A stretch of 64,000 nucleotides of DNA from Saccharomonospora xinjiangensis XJ-54. Lineage in GTDB: Bacteria; Actinomycetota; Actinomycetes; Mycobacteriales; Pseudonocardiaceae. The translations under genes and the position numbers were made by a program. The notes beneath the pieces are model-generated. The model was not told the origin of the DNA. It did no database searches and was given only the letters and a program-made list of their open reading frames with translations. The first letter of the stretch is position 1; each line of letters opens with the position of its first letter. Below are positions 37,611-48,157 of this stretch, one piece after another. The DNA is taken from NCBI RefSeq assembly GCF_000258175.1, contig NZ_JH636049.1:582982-646981 (forward strand). Direction: 5' to 3'.

Positions 37611-38793
37611 CCCACGCATCTCCGATCGCGTCACCGACAGCACCCGCAGCGTCTCCGATGGCTTCCACCGTGTCCCCGACCGCCTCCGCGCCTGCCTCTA
37701 CAGCGTCCCCCAGGGCTCCAATTCCGTTCTGGTAGAGCGAATCGATGGCGCCGGAGGTGAACACGCCAACCACAGCACCGACAACCGCGCCAGCCACAGT
37801 GCCAACCCCTGGAACCGGTATTGCCGACCCCACTAGGGCACCGGTTGCCACTCCCGCTCCAACAGAGGCGGCGAAGCCACCCGCGCCGGAGACGAAGGCC
37901 TGGCCCACCGGCTTGTCCGCGACGGCGATGTCGTACACAACGCCGGCTGCCGCAAGCGCTCCACTCGTCTTGAGTGCCAACCTTCCCGCCGCCGCCTTAG
38001 CGTCCGCGGATTCTCGCGCGAGATCGTCGGCTTGGTTCGCCATGGTCCTCGCGGTATCAACATCGCGATACACCACATCAGGCGTGACCCCAGACGTAGA
38101 CGTCGCCTGGGCCATGAACCTGGCCGCGTCGTCAGCCAGACGTCCAGACTCCCGCAGCAAGATCGACGAATGAACGGCCCGCAGACTCTCTACCGCACCA
38201 TTGGCGAGGTCGCCGATTGTGATGAACCACTTGGATTTCACATCGTTCCACGCGTTCTGCAGCGTGTCATCGAGAAACTCCTGCGCTCGACGGACCTGCG
38301 CTACTTGCGTCTCAGCTTCCGCGTATGCCCGAATCCGATTCGCATACGCGTTCCACTCCGCAGTCGCCTGACGGTGAGCGACGACAACCACCTCTGTGGC
38401 CGCAGGGCCAACGGGCGGCCGTCCAGGGTCAGGTGGCGCTGGACCTGGGTCCCGGATTATCCCGCCGTCAACCTCAAGCCCAGCCGCGGCGGCTTGCGCT
38501 CGTATGCGTTCCATGTCGTCACGCAAACGCCGCAACCCGACTGCATAGTCGTCAAGACTCTGTGCAGAGTTCGTTGCCGCGACCGCCAGATCATCGGTTT
38601 TTCGTGCTCCTTCGGTCATCTTCTGCCTGAAATCTTCGCCTGCCGAACTGTTCCACCCAGCTTCCGCGTCGTTACGCGCGGCATATATCTGTGATGCGCC
38701 AGCCGTGACCGCATCGGAGAATCGGGAGCGTAGCCACTCAGCAACGCCAGAGACACTTGCCGGATTACCACGTATCGTCGCGTTTATGGGCAC
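37597..38793 (-). CDS. WXG-like secreted-effector candidate with glycine-zipper tail
   Basis: 398 aa. The N-terminal 110 residues are helical with AGWNSSAGEDFRQKM, a WxG-like turn as in type VII (ESX) substrates. A proline-rich link (DPGPAPPDPGRPPVG) leads to a long helical middle, then an Ala/Gly-rich hydrophobic region (GAGVATGALVGSAIPVPGVG, VAGAVVGAVVGVFTSG) able to insert in membranes, and a C-terminal amphipathic repeat (AVEAGAEAVGDTVEAIGDAA). Fits a T7SS substrate, possibly a membrane-active toxin. No enzyme domain recognised. Confidence 0.65.
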   Translation of the reverse strand: MPINATIRGNPASVSGVAEWLRSRFSDAVTAGASQIYAARNDAEAGWNSSAGEDFRQKMTEGARKTDDLAVAATNSAQSLDDYAVGLRRLRDDMERIRAQAAAAGLEVDGGIIRDPGPAPPDPGRPPVGPAATEVVVVAHRQATAEWNAYANRIRAYAEAETQVAQVRRAQEFLDDTLQNAWNDVKSKWFITIGDLANGAVESLRAVHSSILLRESGRLADDAARFMAQATSTSGVTPDVVYRDVDTARTMANQADDLARESADAKAAAGRLALKTSGALAAAGVVYDIAVADKPVGQAFVSGAGGFAASVGAGVATGALVGSAIPVPGVGTVAGAVVGAVVGVFTSGAIDSLYQNGIGALGDAVEAGAEAVGDTVEAIGDAAGAVGDAIGDAWDAVF

Positions 38794-38796
38794 CTG

Positions 38797-39084
38797 TCAC
38801 ACCGCCTTGATACCAGTACGCGTGATCAGGTCCGCGGACATGAGATCATTCTCCTGATATGCAACTTTCGCGGACATCACCGCTTCCGCAGCGGCAGCCG
38901 CGCCGACCACCAAGTTCCCAGCATTTTCGGCAAATTTCGAAAGGATGACGACGATCGCAGCGGTTCCGTTGCCGGCGTCAGGGGAAGATGGCAGCGAGTC
39001 CGCCAAAGAGTCGATATCCGAACTTACAGATCGGAGAGCGGAAGCAATGGTTTCGAGCAACCCGTAGTCGATACGGTCAGCCAT
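38797..39084 (-). CDS. Small helical ESX-like protein
   Basis: 95 aa from ATG 39084 with GGGGGGATT before it. Begins MADRIDYGLLETIASALRSV, then a helical body rich in Ala with no cysteine. Size, helicity and position directly upstream of the WXG-like gene (3-bp gap) suggest an ESAT-6-like partner, though it lacks a clear WxG turn. It overlaps the preceding gene by 8 bases. Confidence 0.6.
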   Translation of the reverse strand: MADRIDYGLLETIASALRSVSSDIDSLADSLPSSPDAGNGTAAIVVILSKFAENAGNLVVGAAAAAEAVMSAKVAYQENDLMSADLITRTGIKAV

Positions 39085-39454
39085 ATTCAATCCCCCCGCA
39101 CCGATACACCTCAGGGATTTCCACATCAAGGAGAACCAGATCAAACCGCTGAACTTTCCAAACTTTCCCCAAATTAGGTGTGGGAATAATGACCCACGGC
39201 TGCCCCTCACCACAACATCGCACCAAGCGATCCAATGCAGAATAAACCAGCAATGCAATGCGACCATCGCGAGTATTGCGCAACTGTATCGTGAGATTGC
39301 CATCATGAGGATGATCTTCTGCGGCCGGAACGTACAGCACTGGAGGGAACATAGCTGGCAGCGGTGTTCCACCCTCCGGGTGCTGTCGTTTCAAATCAGG
39401 CAAGGCCGGTCCCCCTTCGTGCACTCGCTTTCCAACATAAGGCGATTGGTACAC
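39077..39454 (-). CDS. SAV_915-like small protein heading the ESX-like cassette
   Basis: 125 aa from GTG 39454. The core VLYVPAAE, LTIQLRNTRDGRIALLVYSALDRLV, CCGEGQPW is the pattern I recall for the actinobacterial SAV_915 group, whose members often sit beside WXG100 genes. Not enzymatic in appearance. First gene of a four-gene, overlapping unit. Confidence 0.6.
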   Translation of the reverse strand: MYQSPYVGKRVHEGGPALPDLKRQHPEGGTPLPAMFPPVLYVPAAEDHPHDGNLTIQLRNTRDGRIALLVYSALDRLVRCCGEGQPWVIIPTPNLGKVWKVQRFDLVLLDVEIPEVYRCGGIEYG

Positions 39455-39841
39455 GCCGAACCTTCAAACACGCCGACGGTAACACAACCCATCGACCCGC
39501 GAGTGGGTTTTCACCGTCAGGCCCCTAGATCGACGGATGACTTTGGTTGACACTGCAACAACAAGTTCGAACTCGCCGGTAGATTGCCGACATGCTTGGT
39601 GTGCCGACGTGATCAAATAGATGGCCCGACGGATCAAATCCACGCCCGAGCAGCTCACCAAGCTGATCGACGACCTCCCATACCGGTCTCAGCGGCGTGC
39701 AACCCCACACCCCACCGCCCATTGCCGAGCCTGCAACGCGGACAAGGTCAGGGCTGCCACGTCGTCAGACAGTCGGTGCTACGAGGCTCGACAGCGGCCC
39801 CATATAGTCGAGTGCCTCGCGTTGAGGGGTGATCATGTTGG
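39455..39841. other. Gap with only a doubtful 74-aa frame
   Basis: Between the cassette start and the phosphotransferase. On the plus strand a 74-codon frame (39621-39845) opens with MARRIKSTPEQLTKLIDDLP and contains CRACNADKV, plausible for the first half then degenerate; it may be a decayed gene. Otherwise this is probably promoter sequence for the flanking divergent units. Confidence 0.35.
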
Positions 39842-40750
39842 ATGATGCCGACTCCGCCTGATGGTCGAGCGAGAATCGATGCCGCCCTCGTCAGGCGACT
39901 TCTTGCCGCACAGTTCCCGCAGTGGTGCGACCTCCCGGTGACTCCGGTCGAGCCTCAAGGGTGGGACAACCGGACTTTCCGCCTCGGCAGGACGATGACG
40001 GTTCGGCTGCCAACTGCCGCCGCTTACGCCCCCGCCGTGGCCAAGGAGAATTCGTGGTTGCCGCGGTTGGCGCCCTCGCTGCCGGTCGCGGTGCCGCAGA
40101 TCCTCGGGCACGGCGTCCCAGGAGAGGAATATCCGTTTCCGTGGTCGATACGGCGCTGGATTCCCGGCGACACCGCGGACCGAGCGCACATCGACGACAT
40201 GCCGCGATTCGCGCTATCGGTAGCCCGGTTCATCCGCGCTATTCAGCGTTGCGACCCCAGTGGTGGTCCACTCGCCGGGCAACACAGCTTCTACCGTGGG
40301 GCTTCCCCAGCCCACTACGACGAGCAAACCCGCCACTGCCTGGCCGGTTTGACCGAGCACATCGATACCGCTCGGGCCACCGCCGTTTGGGAGGCGGCCC
40401 TGGCTGCCGAGTGGCGCGGGAAACCCGTGTGGTTCCACGGCGACATCGCCCCTGGGAACCTCCTCGTCGCGGATGGACAGCTCACCGCGGTCATCGACTT
40501 CGGCTGCTGCGGAGTCGGCGACCCGGCGTGCGACCTCACGGTCGCGTGGACGACCTTCTCGGGAGACAGCCGTCAGGCATTCCGGCAAGCCGTCGATCAG
40601 GACAAGACCACTTGGGCACGCGCACGAGGCTGGGCTCTGTGGAAGGCCGCACTCACCCTCTCGCGATCCCTCACCACCGACCCGGAACAATCCATCACCG
40701 CTCGCCAGGTGATCCACAACATCCTCGTCGATCACGACCACGATCAATGA
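39842..40750 (+). CDS. Aminoglycoside phosphotransferase (APH) family kinase
   Basis: 302 aa, starting at one of two adjacent ATGs (39842 or 39845). Protein-kinase-like fold: nucleotide lysine region (MTVRLPTAAAYAPAVAKEN), catalytic loop HGDIAPGNLL and metal-binding IDFGCCGVGDPACDL are complete. The family includes antibiotic kinases, but also sugar and choline kinases; GWDNRTFRLG is typical of the group of unknown substrate. Resistance should not be assumed. Confidence 0.85.
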   Translation: MMPTPPDGRARIDAALVRRLLAAQFPQWCDLPVTPVEPQGWDNRTFRLGRTMTVRLPTAAAYAPAVAKENSWLPRLAPSLPVAVPQILGHGVPGEEYPFPWSIRRWIPGDTADRAHIDDMPRFALSVARFIRAIQRCDPSGGPLAGQHSFYRGASPAHYDEQTRHCLAGLTEHIDTARATAVWEAALAAEWRGKPVWFHGDIAPGNLLVADGQLTAVIDFGCCGVGDPACDLTVAWTTFSGDSRQAFRQAVDQDKTTWARARGWALWKAALTLSRSLTTDPEQSITARQVIHNILVDHDHDQ

Positions 40751-40952
40751 CGTGTCGAGCACGGCGCGGCAGCGCGGCCCCCTCCGGGACCTGGCTGACA
40801 AACATGTTCGCGGTGAGCAGATTTTGGCAGAACTCCGCAAATCACGCCCGCAACGACTGGCTGGAGAACCGACAACCCGGAACGAATCTGGCTTGCCACA
40901 ACGGAGGTTCCTTCGGCTTACCTGGAGCGCGGTTACTAATAATGGATCTTTC

Positions 40953-41378
40953 GTGCGAGTCGTTGTTTTCATGTTCGTGCTGCTTGCCACGCTGAACAGC
41001 TGTGGCTCGGAAGGGGGACGCGAGTCGATGGACTACGACAAGAAATTCTCCGGACAACTGCGCGCGCTGCGCGACGGCGCACAAAACAAGCCGCTCAAGG
41101 ATCTGGTCCCTGGCGACTGGACCAGTGTCCACATCATTCTCGGCCCTCACACTGAGGAATGGGTCGAGCGTGAGGTGGGTGCGCCGCTGCCGGACTCCGA
41201 GTACGGGTTCGACGCCGAGGGCAACATCCACGTGTTCATGCGCGGTCAGGAGGTCGTCCGGATGAAGGGCACAACCGGGCGATTGCTCGGCGAGGGGCAC
41301 TTCTCGTCGGCTATTGTGCTGCGAGGCACGGGCAGCACCATCGACATCGACGACCCGACACCGCCACAGGCGAACTGA
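40953..41378 (+). CDS. Small lipoprotein
   Basis: 141 aa from GTG 40953 (or ATG 40971). A short signal peptide (VVVFMFVLLATLNSC) ends at a lipobox, LNSC, so the mature protein would be tethered at Cys17 to the outer face of the membrane. The rest is hydrophilic (DYDKKFSGQL, VHIILGPHTEEWVEREVG, DPTPPQAN). No family recognised. The 202-bp gap before it holds nothing identifiable. Confidence 0.6.
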   Translation: MRVVVFMFVLLATLNSCGSEGGRESMDYDKKFSGQLRALRDGAQNKPLKDLVPGDWTSVHIILGPHTEEWVEREVGAPLPDSEYGFDAEGNIHVFMRGQEVVRMKGTTGRLLGEGHFSSAIVLRGTGSTIDIDDPTPPQAN

Positions 41379-41411
41379 CGCTCCGTCGGCGGCGAGCGCG
41401 TCACCGACGAT

Positions 41412-41550
41412 GGAAACCATCCCCGTATGCGCGGGGCCGCCTCACAGGGCACGACACATGTCACCGTGAGATTCGGATCGCCCACGAGTGCAGATCGGCC
41501 ACCGTGACCGCCCTGTTCCGCGGCACCGGCGCGACCATCCCCGTGTGCGT
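41412..41550 (-). CRISPR. Decayed type I-E-like CRISPR repeats
   Basis: ACCATCCCCGTATGCGCGGG at 41416-41435 and the truncated ACCATCCCCGTGTGCG at 41534-41549 match the repeats at 36481. They are 118 bp apart, close to twice the 61-nt period, with a possible badly mutated copy near 41477. Same orientation as the array 4.9 kb away. Probably a relic; not a working array. Confidence 0.45.
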
Positions 41551-41558
41551 TCCTCCCG

Positions 41559-41915
41559 CTACGGCAGGATCGACCTGACCGCGTCAGGGGAACGGCCGAT
41601 CACAGCTGTTCCGTCGTCGGCTGTGATGATGGGCCGCTGGATGAGTGCGGGGTGCGCGGCGAGGGCCTCCAGCCAGCGATCGCGCTGGGTCTCGTCCCTC
41701 GCCCACGAAGCCAGCCCCAGCGTGTCGGCCTCGGGTTCGCCGAGCCGGGCTATGTCCCACGGTTCCAGACCCAGCTTCGTCAGTACCGCATGGAGTTCCT
41801 CGACCGTCGGCGGGTCCTCCAGGTAGTACCGGACCGTGTACTCGGCCTTCTCGGCGTCCAGCAGCGACAGCGCGGACCGGCATTTCGAGCAGGCCGGATT
41901 GATCCAGATCTCCAT
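41559..41915 (-). CDS. ArsC/Spx-type arsenate-reductase-family protein
   Basis: 118 aa, ATG 41915 with GGCGGAG upstream. The thioredoxin-fold start IWINPACSKCRSALSLLD carries the CxxC used in ArsC-type proteins, followed by VRYYLEDPPTVEELHAVL and the family stretch LIQRPIITADDGTAVIGR. Such proteins reduce arsenate with glutaredoxin, but many actinobacterial members are uncharacterised. No ars genes are nearby. Confidence 0.87.
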   Translation of the reverse strand: MEIWINPACSKCRSALSLLDAEKAEYTVRYYLEDPPTVEELHAVLTKLGLEPWDIARLGEPEADTLGLASWARDETQRDRWLEALAAHPALIQRPIITADDGTAVIGRSPDAVRSILP

Positions 41916-42116
41916 GTCTCCGCCTTCCGGTGAGTAGCGCCGAGGCTCGGCTCGCACCCTAACTCTCCCGCCCACGTGCCCGCCGATCAACGCGTTGATC
42001 GCCACCATCCGCGCCCGGCGCGCCGTCACGATCGTCGCCGCGTTGTTCTTGCTCGGGTCGGCGCAACGGGATGTAGCAAACCCAGCGCATTCCGGAAGAA
42101 CTCCTGCGGAGACTCA

Positions 42117-42266
42117 CTAGCTACTCACCCTCACACTGGTCTTCCGCCCCGCAGCCCCAGCGCTATCCCAGCCAGCTTCGGTCGCTGAAGTCCTCGTCGT
42201 CTCCTTCAATTCGTCGATTCGTTCACCGAACTGCCGGATGCTTCCGGGCTCCGCTTTGAATCCCAC
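42117..42266 (-). pseudogene. Truncated WXG/ESX-like gene
   Basis: A 49-codon frame from GTG 42266 with AGGAAGGGGG upstream: VGFKAEPGSIRQFGERIDEL, then TEAGWDSAG, ending at TAG. It looks like the first half of an ESX-type helical hairpin protein, with a W-x-x-x-G turn, but stops where the second helix should begin. Either a truncated gene or a very short one. Confidence 0.35.
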
Positions 42267-42377
42267 TGCTCCCCCTTCCTTCAGTGACGTGTCGCCACAT
42301 TTCTCCCGCGCGGCCGCATCGTATCGACTAGGCTTCGGCGGCGGACGGCTTTTCGAGACATCCAGGAGGAAGTTCTC

Positions 42378-42923
42378 ATGTCAGTGGAGTCCGGCGTTGT
42401 CAGGATTCCGGCGGAACTGGCGGAACGGGGAGAACTTCCGTCTCACTGCGCCCGGCATGGCCGCCCAGCGGTTCGGCGCGCCGACTTCGCCTTGCAGTCC
42501 ACGGTTCACATCGAAGGCAGCCGCGCCAGCCAGGTCGGCATTTTCGGTGCGCTGGGCATGGCCGAACGTCTCGGGCAGCACGCGCGCAAGGTACGGGTGA
42601 CCCACCTCAAAGGATGGCCGTTGTGCGAGATCTGAGCGCGTACCAGAACGGTGTGGCTCGCCATCGCCGCCGTTTTGGCTGTCGGCGGCCTGCTGACCTT
42701 TGCCGGTTCCCTGGTCGCTGGAGCACTCGCGGAACACGGCACCGTGCGGTCGCTGGCCGCAGTGGCGATGGCCGGATTCGTCGTGATGATCGTCTCGGCT
42801 TTCCCCTACGCCAAGGGAGGTACGGCCCGGGTCATCGGCGCGAGCACCGCGCCCGAAGGCGGAGCGGTGCTGGTTGACAATCCCAGCCAGGCTTTCCTCG
42901 CCGAGCTAGAGGATCGATCGTAA
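42378..42923 (+). pseudogene. Small membrane protein gene interrupted by an in-frame TGA
   Basis: ATG 42378 opens a frame that runs to TGA 42633-42635 and then continues in the same frame to 42923 without any further stop. The first half (85 aa) has SHCARHGRP and ends GWPLCEI; the second half has two membrane helices (LAIAAVLAVGGLLTFAGSLV, SLAAVAMAGFVVMIVSAF). Related actinobacterial proteins, as I recall them, continue WPxCxxC directly into the membrane helices, so the TGA stands exactly for the second Cys of a CxxC pair. A nonsense mutation is the simple reading; UGA recoding as selenocysteine cannot be excluded. A GTG at 42651 could restart translation. Confidence 0.6.
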
Positions 42924-43081
42924 CGAAGAGTCGGCCCCACGCACACGGGATGGTCCGCGCGGGTTTCACTCCCGACCCGGCCTGTCCGCCCGCGTGCGCG
43001 GAGATCGGTCCGCCGACGCCCCGCGCCTCCCCGGTTCACCCACGGCTCGGCGTGGGGTCGGCGCGGTGACGCCGCCCGGCG

Positions 43082-43243
43082 TCATGCTCGTTTGCCCGCG
43101 CGCCGGGAGCCCGCGCCGAGGGCACCGATCACGTCGATGGCCAGGCACACGAACAGCGCGATGCCCCAGCTGTTCCACGGGCCCCAGGACGCCACGTCCG
43201 GGGTTCCCTGGATGAGCCAGACGATCAGCCAGATGAAGGTCAC
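43082..43243 (-). CDS. 53-aa membrane protein coupled to Usp
   Basis: From GTG 43243, overlapping the stop of the universal stress gene (GTGA). TFIWLIVWLIQGTPDVASWG and NSWGIALFVCLAIDVIGALG form two hydrophobic segments, ending in a basic tail (SRRAGKRA). Too short for most gene finders. Function unknown; translation is probably coupled to the Usp gene. Confidence 0.6.
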   Translation of the reverse strand: MTFIWLIVWLIQGTPDVASWGPWNSWGIALFVCLAIDVIGALGAGSRRAGKRA

Positions 43244-44178
43244 GGCGGCGTCTCCCCTCCGTGCGGGCGGGTTGTTCGCTGTCGCGGCCGGGTCACCGCG
43301 ACGGGACACGGCGCGTGGACGACCAGCGTTCTGCTCGTCGAACCCAGCAGCATGCCGGGGATGCCGCCGAGGCCTCTGCTGCCGACGACCACCAGTTGTG
43401 CCCGCTGGCCGTGCGCGAGCAGGGCTCTGACGGGGCGGCCGCGCTCGACGATCGCCTCCACCTCGACGCCGGGGTGACGGCGGCGGCACCCAGCCAGCCG
43501 CTCGTCGAGCACGGCGCGCTCCTTCTCCGCGATCTCGGCAGGGTCGGCGGACACCGGGTGGCGGTGCGCGGTGGTGTCGAGAACGACGTCGAGAACGACA
43601 TCGCCCCACACGTGGACCGCCACCACCGGAACCCGGCGCCGCTCCGCCTCGGTGAACGCGAACTCCACCGCCGCGACACCGGCCTCCGAGTCGTCCACGC
43701 CGACCACCACCGGGCCCTCGGCCGGTGGTGGGTCGTGGGGGCGCCTGCCGCGCACGACCACGACAGGGCATTCGCCGTGCGCGGCGAGCGCGACCGCCAC
43801 CGAGCCGACGAGCAGCCCCTCGTAGCCGCCGAGACCGCGCGCGCCCACCACCACCGTCGCGGCATGCCGGGATTGGTCGAGCAGGGCGGTGGCCGGGGAT
43901 TCCTCCGTGAGCACGGCCTGCACCTCGACCCCGGGCGCGGTGGCTTCGGCAACCTTCCCCGCTTCCCGAAGCCACCCTTCGCCCTGCCGCCGCAGCGCGG
44001 TCCCGACCTCACCCGCCACGATCCGCCCTGCGGCGTCACCGTGTTCCGGCACCCGGTAGGCGTGCACCAGTCGCAGCACGGCGCCAGCCCGTGCCGCCTC
44101 GGCGGCGGCCCACGCGACCGCGTGCAGCGCGGACGCGGAGCCGTCCACGCCCGCGGCGATCACGTCCGTGCCGGTCAT
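43240..44178 (-). CDS. Universal stress protein, two Usp domains
   Basis: 312 aa from ATG 44178. Two tandem Usp domains: GVDGSASALHAVAWAA and GVDDSEAGVAAVEFAF at the domain starts; the ATP-binding G-x2-G-x9-G(S/T) motif appears as GARGLGGYEGLLVGS and GSRGLGGIPGMLLGST. Such tandem Usps are abundant in actinobacteria and respond to hypoxia or stationary phase in Mycobacterium. A second copy lies just upstream. Confidence 0.93.
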   Translation of the reverse strand: MTGTDVIAAGVDGSASALHAVAWAAAEAARAGAVLRLVHAYRVPEHGDAAGRIVAGEVGTALRRQGEGWLREAGKVAEATAPGVEVQAVLTEESPATALLDQSRHAATVVVGARGLGGYEGLLVGSVAVALAAHGECPVVVVRGRRPHDPPPAEGPVVVGVDDSEAGVAAVEFAFTEAERRRVPVVAVHVWGDVVLDVVLDTTAHRHPVSADPAEIAEKERAVLDERLAGCRRRHPGVEVEAIVERGRPVRALLAHGQRAQLVVVGSRGLGGIPGMLLGSTSRTLVVHAPCPVAVTRPRQRTTRPHGGETPP

Positions 44179-44310
44179 CGCGTTCCCTTCCCGCCATGGT
44201 CCCGCTGGGTCCCGCCGTGGCGGCCACGGCGGGTCAGGTCCGCCTCCATGGTGACCGGGACACGGCATCCGGGGCGTGGGCCGAAAGCCCCGTCCGGTCC
44301 AGGGTCCGGC

Positions 44311-45204
44311 TCAGGTGTTGCGGACCACCAGAACGGGGCACTGCGCGTGATAGATCAGCGCCTGGCTGGTGGAGCCCAGCAGCAGTCCTCGGAAACCGCC
44401 ACGGCCCCTGCTGCCCACCACCACCAGCGACGCGGTCTGCGAGCGCTCCAGCAGCTGATGGCGCGGCCGGTCCAGCACCGTCACGCGCTCCACCTCGACG
44501 TCGGGATAGTGCTCCTGCCAGCCCGCGAGCCGCTCGGCCAGCATGCGCTGCTGCTCCTGTTCCTGAGGGCCGTCCTCGACATAGACGCGCTGGGTGAACG
44601 TGCTGTCGTACTCGACGTCCAGCCAGGCGTTGACCGCCACCAGCGGCACACCCCGCAGCGCCGCCTCACGGAAGGCGACCGCGATGGCCTCCTCGCTCAC
44701 CGGACTTCCGTCAACGCCCACCACCACGGGGCCGTCGAGCGGAGCCGTGGTGCCGTCCTCCCTGCGGCGGATGACCGCCACGGGGCATTCGGCGTGGCTC
44801 GTCACCGCCACCGCCGTCGAGCCGATGAGCCTGCCGAGGAAGCCACCGCGCCCCGACGCACCCAGCACCACCATGCACGCCGACGCCGATTCCCTCACCA
44901 GCGCGGGGACGGCGTCGTTGTCGATCAGCGCCGTCTCGACCCTGACGCCGGGTGCGGTGAGCTTCGCTTCCTGCTCGGCGGCGGCGACGAACTGTTTCGC
45001 CTCCGCCTCGATGCTGTCGCGCACTTCCTGGGTCGGCGGCAGTTCCGTGGCATAGCCGATCACGATGGTGTAGGCGTGGACGATGCGCAGTGCCCTGTTG
45101 CGCCGCGCCGCCAGGTCAGCGGCCCAGCGCACCGCGTCCAGCGAGTCCTCCGAGCCGTCGGTACCGACCACCAGCGGGCCTTCCGGGATGTCCCGAGCAG
45201 GCAT
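44311..45204 (-). CDS. Universal stress protein, two Usp domains (second copy)
   Basis: 297 aa from ATG 45204 with GGGGGCGG before it. Domain starts VVGTDGSEDSLDAVRWA and GVDGSPVSEEAIAVAF; nucleotide motifs GASGRGGFLGRLIGST and GSRGRGGFRGLLLGST. Same strand as the first Usp, 132 bp apart, divergent from the dehydrogenase operon. Confidence 0.93.
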   Translation of the reverse strand: MPARDIPEGPLVVGTDGSEDSLDAVRWAADLAARRNRALRIVHAYTIVIGYATELPPTQEVRDSIEAEAKQFVAAAEQEAKLTAPGVRVETALIDNDAVPALVRESASACMVVLGASGRGGFLGRLIGSTAVAVTSHAECPVAVIRRREDGTTAPLDGPVVVGVDGSPVSEEAIAVAFREAALRGVPLVAVNAWLDVEYDSTFTQRVYVEDGPQEQEQQRMLAERLAGWQEHYPDVEVERVTVLDRPRHQLLERSQTASLVVVGSRGRGGFRGLLLGSTSQALIYHAQCPVLVVRNT

Positions 45205-45422
45205 TCCGCCCCCAATCATTCGATTTCTCAAGGATGACCCGAGTCTAGGAGCGCGACACCGCTCGCGATACCGGCGGAGGTCCCCGAGGGCAGGGACCTT
45301 GGTCCGGGATCGATCACCCGTCGCGCCGTGTCGAGCGCGGGGACTTCGGTGACTTTGTGCCCCGGAACCCGGCTCCGTTCAGCCCTGCCACGGCGCGGCG
45401 ATCCGCAGGATCGTGTGCGGAC

Positions 45423-47191
<1,769 letters not shown>

Positions 47192-47195
<4 letters not shown>

Positions 47196-48157
47196 CCGGA
47201 ACGGATCGCGAGTGGCTGCTGCGGCAGATGATCCGCATCCGCCGCTTCGAGGAGCGCTGTGTCGAGCTGTACAGCGCGGCGAGGATCCGCGGCTTCATGC
47301 ACCTCTACATCGGGGAGGAGGCGGTCGCCACGGGTGTGTTGCAGGCGTTGCGACCCGGCGACGCCGTCGTGTCCACCTACCGAGAGCACGGCCACGCCCT
47401 CGCCGCCGGTATCCCGATGGAGGCCGTTCTCGCCGAGATGTTCTGGCGCACCAGCGGATGCAGCGGGGGGCGCGGCGGGTCGATGCACCTTTTCGACGCG
47501 GGGCGGCGCTTCTACGGCGGCAACGCCATCGTCGGTGGAGGGCTTCCCGTGGCGACAGGGCTCGCGCTCGCCGACACGATGCGCGGCGAGTCGTCGATCA
47601 CGGTGTGCCTGTTCGGTGAAGGCGCCCTCGCCGAGGGCGAGTTCCACGAAAGCCTCAACCTCGCCGCGCTGTGGCGGCTTCCCGTGCTGTTCTGCTGCGA
47701 GAACAACTACTACGCCATGGGCACAGCCCTGCGGAAGGAGCAGGCGCAGACCGACCTGGCGTTGCGCGCCGCGTCGTACGGCGTCACGGCCTGGCCTGTT
47801 GACGGTATGGACGCACTCACCGTCGCCGACGCAGCCCGGCGCGCCGTCGCCTCGGTGCGCGGCGGCTCCGGTCCCTGCTTCCTCGAACTGCGCACCTACC
47901 GGTTCAGGGCGCATTCGATGTACGACGCGGAGCGCTACCGCGAGAAGTCCGAAGTGGAGCAGTGGAAGCAGCGTGACCCCATTCCCCGGCTCGCCGAGGT
48001 GCTGCGTGAGGAGGGTGAGGTGGACGAAGCCCGGTTGGCGGAGATCGAGGCCGAGGTGTCGGCGGAGGTCGAGGCCGCTGTCGCGGCGGCCGAAGCCGGT
48101 GAGCTGGAACCCGTGGAGCAGCTCACCCGTCACGTCTACACGGAGCGGCAGTCGTGA
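47192..48157 (+). CDS. 2-oxoacid (pyruvate) dehydrogenase E1 alpha
   Basis: 321 aa. Thiamine-diphosphate enzyme: [20 protein letters not shown] with [14 protein letters not shown] is the GEG...NN ThDP motif; [15 protein letters not shown] and [10 protein letters not shown] are typical of the alpha chain of pyruvate, acetoin and branched-chain dehydrogenases. Substrate is not certain. Overlaps the beta gene by 4 bases. Confidence 0.93.

Noticed and set aside
39842..40750. Antibiotic resistance gene
   Set aside because: The APH fold is clear but resistance is not; the family is broad and no cluster context supports a drug substrate.
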